The notes beneath the pieces are model-generated. The model searched no databases and had not been told where the DNA came from. It worked only from the letters and a program-made list of their open reading frames with translations. From an uncultured Ruminococcus sp. (GTDB taxonomy: Bacteria > Bacillota > Clostridia > Lachnospirales > Lachnospiraceae), in the NCBI GenBank assembly GCA_900541505.1, contig UQKK01000052.1, forward strand, positions 1-19,542: a stretch of DNA of 19,542 nucleotides. The letters run 5' to 3'. This document shows, one piece after another, positions 14,372-19,542 of this stretch. The position numbers were made by a program, and so were the translations under genes. Numbering within the stretch: the stretch's first letter is position 1; each line of letters opens with the position of its first letter.

Positions 14372-16807
14372 ATGCAGAATCATTTTACAAAACAGGCGCA
14401 GAGTGCCATTCGGTATGCAGGCACGATGGCGAGGAAATTAAAGCATCCTTATATCGGGACAGAGCATCTGCTGCTGGGACTGCGCAGTGAATTTACGGGA
14501 GTGGCAGGTCAGATTCTGGCGCAGAATGGCGTGGAGGAGGAGAAAATCCTCCGGCTGATGGACGAACTGATTTCGCCGGAGGCGGATGTACTGGAGGGAA
14601 AATACCCGAAGGAGAGTCCCAGACTGACATATATTTTGGAGAACAGTGAGAAAGAGGCGCAGCGTCTCCACACAGGCAGCGTAGGGACAGAGCACCTGCT
14701 GCTGTCTATGATACGGGATGTGGAATGTGTGGCGACGAGAGTTTTGATTACCTTGAATATCAATCTGCAGAAATTGTTCCAGGACATCATGGCTGCCGCG
14801 GGGATGGACCCCAAGGAGTACCAGGAAGAGGTGCAGGAGGAGACCCGTGGAAGGAGCACCATGCTGGAGCAGTTCGGTACAGACCTGACGCAGAGGGCGC
14901 AGGAAGGGAAGCTGGACCCGGTGGTCGGGCGTGAGGAGGAGATTTATCGCCTCATGCAGGTGCTGGGCAGACGCACGAAGAATAATCCCTGTCTGGTAGG
15001 AGAGCCCGGTGTCGGCAAGACAGCGATTATCGAGGGGCTGGCACAGCGTCTCGCGGCAGGCGTAGTTCCGGAATCGATGAAAGGGAAACGCATTTATACA
15101 TTAGATTTGCCGGGGATGATTGCAGGTTCCAAATACCGGGGGGAATTTGAGGAGCGGATGAAGGGATTGATTGCCGAAGTAGAGGCAAACAGCCACATCA
15201 TCCTGTTTCTGGATGAGATTCATACGATGATTGGTGCAGGCGGCGCGGAGGGAGCCATCGATGCTTCCAGTATCTTAAAGCCGTCCCTGGCGCGCGGGGA
15301 GCTGCAGTTGATTGGCGCCACGACCATCAGTGAATACCGCAAATATATAGAAAAGGACGCGGCTTTGGAGCGCAGGTTTCAGCCTGTCTCTGTGGAAGAA
15401 CCCACCAAAGAACAGTGTGTGGAAATTTTGAGAGGATTACAGACACGCTATGAGAATCACCACCGCGTGGAGATGACGGAGGAAACATTGCAGGCTGCGG
15501 TGAACTTATCTGAACGCTACATTACGGACAGGAACCTGCCGGATAAAGCCATTGACGTGCTGGATGAGGCGTGCTCCCGCATGAGCCTGAAGGGATATAA
15601 GGTGTCGGAGAACTTAAATGAGACAGAAGCACAGGTGCGCAGCCTCATTAAGGAAAAGGAAGAAAAAATCAAAGAGGGACAGTTTGAGGAAGCTTCCCAA
15701 ATCCAGGCGAAACAGTTAAGAGCAGAGAAAAAACTGGAGGATATGAAGAAACGCTTTGCAAAGAAGACCAGTGCGGCGCATCCGCAGGTATCTGCGCAGG
15801 ATATTGCGGAGGTTGTTTCCGCGTGGACAAAGATTCCGGTGCAGAAGCTGGCGCAGAGTGATACAAAGCGTCTGCAGAAGCTGGAGCAGGAGCTGCATAA
15901 GAGAGTCATCGGACAGGAAGAGGCAGTCAGTGCGGTGGCGCGTGCTGTGAAGCGGGGAAGAGTGGGGCTAAAGGACCCAAAGCGTCCCATCGGTTCGTTC
16001 TTATTCCTGGGACCCACAGGTGTGGGAAAGACAGAGTTGTCCAAAGCTCTTGCCGAGGCTTTGTTTGGGAATGAAGAATCCATGATACGTGTGGATATGT
16101 CGGAATATATGGAGAAACATTCCGTGGCAAAGATGATTGGTTCTCCTCCGGGCTATGTGGGACATGAGGAGGGCGGTCAGCTGAGCGACCAGGTGAGGAC
16201 CCACCCCTACTCTGTCATCCTCTTTGACGAGATAGAGAAAGCGCACCCGGATGTCTTCAATATCCTGCTCCAGGTGCTGGACGATGGGCATATCACGGAT
16301 TCTCAGGGGAGAAAAGTGGATTTCTCCAACACGGTCATCATCATGACGTCCAATGCGGGGGCGAAAGCCATCGTAGAGCCGAAGAAGCTAGGGTTTGCCA
16401 CGAAGGAAAATCCGGCGGATGACTATAAACGCATGAAGCAGAATGTGATGGACGAGGTAAAGCAGATTTTCCGTCCCGAATTTTTAAACAGGATAGATGA
16501 AATCATTGTATTCCATGCTCTGCAGAAAACACATATGAAGCAGATTGTTTCCCTGATGTGCAAAGATTTCAGCAAACGTTTGAAATCCCAGATGGACATC
16601 CGGCTCAAGCTGCGGGAGTCCGCGCGCAATTATATTGTGGAGAAGGGAACGGATGCCAAATATGGGGCAAGACCGCTTAGAAGGGCGCTGCAGACAGAGT
16701 TGGAAGATAAGCTGGCAGAGGCACTTTTAAACGGAGAGATAAAGGAAGGGGACAATGTGGAAGCCGGTGCGTCTAAAACAGGACTTAAGTTTTACACAAA
16801 GCCGTAG
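14372..16807 (+). CDS. clpC: ATP-dependent Clp protease ATP-binding subunit ClpC
   Basis: An 811-residue AAA+ unfoldase that feeds substrates to ClpP. The N domain has two Clp repeats (about 3-70 and 80-145: YIGTEHLLLGL, VGTEHLLLSM). The first ATPase module has Walker A GEPGVGKT (210-217) and Walker B ILFLDEIH (277-284). A short middle domain with a UVR-like helix (about 424-460, KEKEEKIKEGQFEEASQIQA) marks ClpC rather than ClpB or ClpA. The second module has Walker A GPTGVGKT (547-554), followed by ILFDEIEKAHPDV. The start at 14372 has AGGAGG five bases before it. The partner genes ctsR, mcsA and mcsB, usual just upstream in Bacilli and many Clostridia, are absent; a GntR regulator sits in their place. 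Confidence 0.96.
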   Translation: MQNHFTKQAQSAIRYAGTMARKLKHPYIGTEHLLLGLRSEFTGVAGQILAQNGVEEEKILRLMDELISPEADVLEGKYPKESPRLTYILENSEKEAQRLHTGSVGTEHLLLSMIRDVECVATRVLITLNINLQKLFQDIMAAAGMDPKEYQEEVQEETRGRSTMLEQFGTDLTQRAQEGKLDPVVGREEEIYRLMQVLGRRTKNNPCLVGEPGVGKTAIIEGLAQRLAAGVVPESMKGKRIYTLDLPGMIAGSKYRGEFEERMKGLIAEVEANSHIILFLDEIHTMIGAGGAEGAIDASSILKPSLARGELQLIGATTISEYRKYIEKDAALERRFQPVSVEEPTKEQCVEILRGLQTRYENHHRVEMTEETLQAAVNLSERYITDRNLPDKAIDVLDEACSRMSLKGYKVSENLNETEAQVRSLIKEKEEKIKEGQFEEASQIQAKQLRAEKKLEDMKKRFAKKTSAAHPQVSAQDIAEVVSAWTKIPVQKLAQSDTKRLQKLEQELHKRVIGQEEAVSAVARAVKRGRVGLKDPKRPIGSFLFLGPTGVGKTELSKALAEALFGNEESMIRVDMSEYMEKHSVAKMIGSPPGYVGHEEGGQLSDQVRTHPYSVILFDEIEKAHPDVFNILLQVLDDGHITDSQGRKVDFSNTVIIMTSNAGAKAIVEPKKLGFATKENPADDYKRMKQNVMDEVKQIFRPEFLNRIDEIIVFHALQKTHMKQIVSLMCKDFSKRLKSQMDIRLKLRESARNYIVEKGTDAKYGARPLRRALQTELEDKLAEALLNGEIKEGDNVEAGASKTGLKFYTKP

Positions 16808-16839
16808 TTGGCTCGCAGTGCGGTTTTACGAATGATGCG

Positions 16840-16854
16840 GGCTGAACTGCAGCC
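16840..16854 (+). terminator. Weak hairpin after clpC
   Basis: GGCTG (16840-16844) pairs with CAGCC (16850-16854), followed by a short pyrimidine tract. There is no real T run, so this is at best a weak terminator, and some read-through into the next gene is likely. Confidence 0.25.
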
Positions 16855-16882
16855 TCCTTTAAGACAGAGGATGAAAAAGCGG

Positions 16883-16916
16883 TAGAAAATTAGAAGGTTT
16901 TATTATATAATAAAAC
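16883..16916 (+). promoter_or_regulatory. Promoter with a perfect 20-bp palindrome over its -10
   Basis: TAGAAA (16883-16888) and TATAAT (16906-16911) are 17 bases apart. The -10 lies inside a perfect 20-base palindrome at 16897-16916 (half site GTTTTATTAT). A small hairpin, AAAGC/GCTTT (16921-16936), follows. The arrangement suggests an operator that blocks the promoter, though AT-rich palindromes can also arise from terminator-like sequence. Confidence 0.5.
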
Positions 16917-16976
16917 AATAAAAGCCGGAGAGCTTTATAACAGAAGAATTGCAAAATACCTAGGAGGAGAAGGAAG

Positions 16977-17390
16977 ATGGCAGCAGTAAAAGAGTTATTA
17001 CGCGCGGAAGGAGACGGAACACTTAGTTTTGGAGATTACACATTGCAGTCGAAGACAAAACTGGATAATTTCGAATTTGAAGGCGATATCTATAAAGTAA
17101 AAACATTTTCTGAGATTACCAAATTAGAGAAAAACGGGATGTTTGTTTACGAATCTGTACCGGGGAGCAGCGTGGAGCGTTTCAAGGAGACGGAGACAGG
17201 AGTCATTTTCGAGGTGAGTGCACCGGAGGATGTACAGTTTACACTGGAACTGGAACCGGAGAGCGAGTATGAGGTTTTCATCAATGGGAAGAGCGCCGGA
17301 AAGATGACGACAAACTTGAGCGGGAAATTGAGTGTAAGCATAGAACTTGGCGCGGAAGAGAGCGCACAGGTTAAAGTAGAAAAATGTTGA
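16977..17390 (+). CDS. Conserved small protein of unknown function
   Basis: A 137-residue soluble acidic protein with no signal peptide or membrane segment. The first half has a recognisable conserved core (ELLRAEGDGTLSFGDYTL, YKVKTFSEITKLEKNGMFVYESVPGSSV). The second half alternates in a beta pattern and resembles a small beta-sandwich (VQFTLELEPESEYEVFINGKSAGKM, GKLSVSIELG). From memory, near relatives are common in Lachnospiraceae and are sometimes labelled 'endosialidase'; nothing in the sequence supports that enzyme activity. A very strong AGGAGGAGAAGG site precedes the ATG, hinting at high expression. It lies between clpC and radA with its own promoter. Confidence 0.85.
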   Translation: MAAVKELLRAEGDGTLSFGDYTLQSKTKLDNFEFEGDIYKVKTFSEITKLEKNGMFVYESVPGSSVERFKETETGVIFEVSAPEDVQFTLELEPESEYEVFINGKSAGKMTTNLSGKLSVSIELGAEESAQVKVEKC

Positions 17391-17419
17391 TGATTGTGAA
17401 AAGCGCATAGAAGCCGTAC

Positions 17420-17450
17420 ATTTGGGGTGGATGAGGAATCCACCCCAAAT
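17420..17450. other. Perfect 13-bp hairpin between the 137-residue protein gene and radA
   Basis: ATTTGGGGTGGAT (17420-17432) pairs exactly with ATCCACCCCAAAT (17438-17450) around GAGGA. No T run follows on either strand, so it is not a standard intrinsic terminator. It ends 30 bases before the radA start. It may protect the 3' end of the upstream mRNA or be a termination site that works without a long T run. Confidence 0.6.
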
Positions 17451-17480
17451 CTGGTATAAAGGGAAAGGATAAGAGAAAGG

Positions 17481-18857
17481 ATGTCAAAGGGAAAGAAAAG
17501 TATATTTTTCTGTCAGAACTGCGGACATGAGGAGGCAAAATGGCTGGGGCAGTGTCCCGCATGCGGAGAGTGGAACTCCTTTGTGGAGGAGATGATTGGC
17601 GACGGAGTCACGAAAGGAGTCAGTAAAGGGGCTGCCGCTTCCGCCAGAGCCGTGCGGGAAGCGGTGCCAATATCCCTCACGGAAATCACTGCTTCAGATG
17701 ATGTGCGCATTGAGACAGAGATTCGGGAATTAGACCGGGTTCTGGGAGGCGGAATCGTGCCCGGCTCCCTTGTCCTGGTAGGCGGAGACCCCGGAATCGG
17801 GAAATCAACCCTGCTGCTGCAAGTATGCCAGAAGCTGGCGAAGATGAAGAAAATCCTCTATATTTCAGGGGAGGAATCCCAGACGCAGATTAAACTTAGG
17901 GCAAACAGGATGGGAGATTTTGGCGAGAGCCTGCTTCTTTTGTGTGAGACAAATCTCGGTATCATCCGGGGCGTCATTGAGAGGGAGATGCCGCAGCTGG
18001 TAATCATTGACTCCATACAGACCATGTACAGCGAGGAAGTCTCTTCCGCGCCGGGAAGCGTTTCCCAGGTCAGAGAGTCTACCAATGTATTTATGCAGCT
18101 CGCCAAAGGATTGTGTATCCCCATTTTTATTGTGGGGCACGTAACAAAGGAAGGGACAGTGGCGGGTCCCCGTGTTTTGGAACATATGGTGGACACGGTG
18201 CTCTATTTCGAGGGGGACAGACATGCCTCCTACCGAATTCTGCGCGCGGTCAAAAACCGTTTCGGCTCTACCAATGAGATTGGGGTGTTCGAGATGCGGC
18301 AGAACGGGTTAAACGAAGTGGAGAATCCGTCAGAGTATATGCTCAGCGGAAAACCGGAGAATGCGTCGGGTTCCGTGGTAGCCTGCTCCATGGAAGGCAC
18401 ACGCCCCATCCTTTTAGAGATACAGGCGCTGGTCTGCAAGAGCAATTTCGGTATGCCAAGGAGGACGGCAGCGGGCTGCGATTATAACCGGGTCAACCTT
18501 CTGATGGCGGTGTTGGAAAAGCGGATTGGACTGCCGCTCTCCAACTATGATGCCTATGTCAATATCGCTGGCGGAATCCGCATGAATGAACCGGCGATTG
18601 ACTTGGGGATTGTGATGGCGCTCGTATCCAGCTACAAGAACCGCCCTATTGATGAAAAAGTCATTGTATTTGGAGAGGTGGGATTGAGCGGGGAGGTCCG
18701 TGCCGTAAATATGCCGGAGCAGCGCGTGGCGGAGGCGAAGAAACTGGGGTTCGAGACATGTATCCTTCCGGAGGTATCCGTAAAGATGGTAAAAGGAATC
18801 CGGGGGATTAAGATTGTCGGGGTCAAGACAATCAATGACGCTATGAATTTTATTTGA
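17481..18857 (+). CDS. radA: DNA repair protein RadA
   Basis: A 458-residue RecA-like helicase that helps branch migration and processing of recombination intermediates. The N-terminal zinc finger has Cys11, Cys14, Cys25 and Cys28 (CQNCGHEEAKWLGQCPACGEW). The ATPase has Walker A GGDPGIGKST (101-110), Walker B LVIIDS (173-178), and the RadA-specific KNRFG motif (258-262). The C-terminal third (about 285-455) is the Lon-protease-like domain, with NRVNLLMAVLEKR, GEVGLSGEVRAV and the usual VKTINDAMNFI-type end. A GAAAGG site near 17463 precedes the ATG. radA next to clpC is a conserved linkage; disA, which often follows radA, is not present here. Confidence 0.97.
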   Translation: MSKGKKSIFFCQNCGHEEAKWLGQCPACGEWNSFVEEMIGDGVTKGVSKGAAASARAVREAVPISLTEITASDDVRIETEIRELDRVLGGGIVPGSLVLVGGDPGIGKSTLLLQVCQKLAKMKKILYISGEESQTQIKLRANRMGDFGESLLLLCETNLGIIRGVIEREMPQLVIIDSIQTMYSEEVSSAPGSVSQVRESTNVFMQLAKGLCIPIFIVGHVTKEGTVAGPRVLEHMVDTVLYFEGDRHASYRILRAVKNRFGSTNEIGVFEMRQNGLNEVENPSEYMLSGKPENASGSVVACSMEGTRPILLEIQALVCKSNFGMPRRTAAGCDYNRVNLLMAVLEKRIGLPLSNYDAYVNIAGGIRMNEPAIDLGIVMALVSSYKNRPIDEKVIVFGEVGLSGEVRAVNMPEQRVAEAKKLGFETCILPEVSVKMVKGIRGIKIVGVKTINDAMNFI

Positions 18858-18878
18858 TATAGTAAGGAGAGTGACAAT

Positions 18879-19295
18879 ATGTATTCTTATATTCGAAAAG
18901 CAAAGTATCATGAGACAGACCAGATGGGAATTATCCATCACGCGAATTATATCAAGTGGATGGAGGAAGCGCGTATTGCGATGCTCGACCAGCTGGGATT
19001 TCCGTACCGGAGATTTGAGGAGACGGGATATGTAAGCCCGGTGCTCGCTGTGACCTGCGATTATAAAAAGAGCGTGAAGTTTGATGACGAGGTGAAAATC
19101 GTGGTGGGGCTTAAGAGTTTCAATCGCCTCAAATTTACGCTGCAATATGATATGTACAACCTGTCGGAAGGGGAAGTTTTAAGCACACGCGGTACGACGA
19201 CACACTGTTTCTTAAACAGAGAAGGCAGGCCTGTCGTTATGGACAGGGAGATGAAGGAGTTTTACGAAGCACTCCGTACTGCCGCAGAGGAATGA
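18879..19295 (+). CDS. Acyl-CoA thioesterase, hotdog fold (YbgC/FadM, 4-hydroxybenzoyl-CoA thioesterase type)
   Basis: A 138-residue cytoplasmic hotdog protein expected to cleave acyl-CoA thioesters. The catalytic segment is clear: YHETDQMGIIHHANYIKWMEEAR (residues 10-32), with Asp14 as the likely catalytic acid and His20-His21 and Tyr24 in the active-site turn. The central strands (VTCDYKKSVKFDDEVKIVV, FTLQYDMYN) complete the fold. AAGGAG near 18862 supports the start. The gene follows radA after 21 bases and is probably co-transcribed. The natural substrate cannot be deduced. Confidence 0.93.
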   Translation: MYSYIRKAKYHETDQMGIIHHANYIKWMEEARIAMLDQLGFPYRRFEETGYVSPVLAVTCDYKKSVKFDDEVKIVVGLKSFNRLKFTLQYDMYNLSEGEVLSTRGTTTHCFLNREGRPVVMDREMKEFYEALRTAAEE

Positions 19296-19332
19296 GAGAG
19301 AACTTCCGTAGGATGACAGATGGAAATCAAGC

Positions 19333-19384
19333 TGCCCCGTCTCTTTGCCGGACCTGTATATGCCTGTAAAGAGAGGGGCATTTT
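19333..19384 (+). terminator. Intrinsic terminator of the radA-thioesterase operon
   Basis: TGCCCC-G-TCTCTTT (19333-19346) pairs with AAAGAGAGGGGCA (19368-19380), 13 pairs with one bulged G. A 21-base loop separates the arms, and TTTT follows at 19381-19384. Confidence 0.8.
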
Positions 19385-19461
19385 GACAGTAAGCGGAAGA
19401 TGTTAGAAAAAGAAGTAAGATGTTGAAATTGCGTGAATTGTCTGAAATAAATAAAATATAG

Positions 19462-19496
19462 AAAAAACGTTGACAATTAAAAAACGTTGTGATAAT
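19462..19496 (+). promoter_or_regulatory. Strong promoter at the right edge, likely of a stable RNA operon
   Basis: A perfect -35 TTGACA (19470-19475) is followed after 15 bases by GATAAT (19491-19496), with TGT before it (extended -10). The 11-base motif AAAAAACGTTG occurs twice, at 19462-19472 and 19479-19489, 17 bases apart. The AT-rich sequence upstream resembles an UP element. No ribosome binding site or start codon appears in the remaining 46 bases. Confidence 0.65.
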
Positions 19497-19500
19497 CTAT

Positions 19501-19536
19501 ACAAGCTGTCGCTTGAGAGAGCCGCTAAGAGCGGAA
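19501..19536 (+). other. Structured leader downstream of the edge promoter, cut by the window end
   Basis: Two small hairpins occur just after the expected start site: CAAGC-TGTC-GCTTG (19502-19514) and CCGCT-AAG-AGCGG (19522-19534). This resembles an rRNA operon leader of Clostridia, but the gene itself is outside the window, so the identity is an inference. Confidence 0.4.
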
Positions 19537-19542
19537 GACACA

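Noticed and set aside
16977..17390. Endosialidase function for the 137-residue protein
   Set aside because: The protein is far too small for a sialidase and shows no Asp-box or catalytic Arg/Tyr pattern; the label sometimes attached to relatives looks like propagated annotation.
1..19542. CRISPR array, tRNA genes, prophage or conjugative element genes
   Set aside because: I saw no regularly spaced repeats, no tRNA-like cloverleaf with GTTCRA-type arm, and no integrase, phage or transfer genes; most of the window is core chromosomal content.

Overview
The window reads as chromosomal DNA of an endospore-forming Firmicute, most likely a gut-type Lachnospiraceae/Clostridia species. The reasons are the spoVA genes, strong AGGAGG ribosome binding sites, the YtrA-type GntR regulator, a ClpC with a UVR-type middle domain, and moderate GC with AT-rich intergenic gaps. 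This placement is inferred from gene content and protein style, not from a database search.

Layout, left to right. (1) 1-1740: spoVAD and spoVAE, the spore dipicolinate channel genes, behind a good sigma-G-like promoter and closed by an intrinsic terminator. (2) 1790-3627: a Na+/phosphate cotransporter with a fused PhoU-like tail, ending in a terminator. (3) 3714-5392: a NfeD plus SPFH/band-7 membrane pair with its own extended -10 promoter. (4) 5333-5517: a dense block of inverted repeats and hairpins ending in a strong terminator. (5) 5515-11760: a complete phosphate-starvation operon, pstS-pstC-pstA-pstB-phoU-phoB-phoR, behind TTTACA-type direct repeats that look like a Pho box. (6) 11835-12674, minus strand: an AraC-family regulator, divergent from (7) a DapF homologue at 12873-13730. 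(8) 13932-16807: a small GntR-family regulator with clpC. (9) 16883-19295: a small conserved protein of unknown function, radA, and a hotdog thioesterase. (10) 19462-19542: a strong promoter and the start of a structured leader whose gene lies beyond the window, plausibly a stable RNA operon.

The central theme is phosphate. PstSCAB imports phosphate at high affinity, PhoU and the PhoR-PhoB pair sense and signal it, and the nearby Na/Pi carrier handles phosphate by another route. The clpC-radA linkage is what remains of the classical ctsR-mcsA-mcsB-clpC-radA-disA cluster; the ctsR and mcsAB genes are not here, and a GntR-type regulator occupies their position.

Two proteins stand out. PstS is circularly permuted: the half that normally comes second (VSREDGSGTRG...) comes first, and the normal N-terminal half (GGSSSVSPVMEKL...) comes last. 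The DapF homologue has lost both catalytic cysteines of the epimerase family (Ser73 and Asn220), while the rest of the fold signature is intact. Other points for a second look are the hairpin array before pst, the palindromic promoter before the 137-residue unknown protein, and the hairpin leader of spoVAD.
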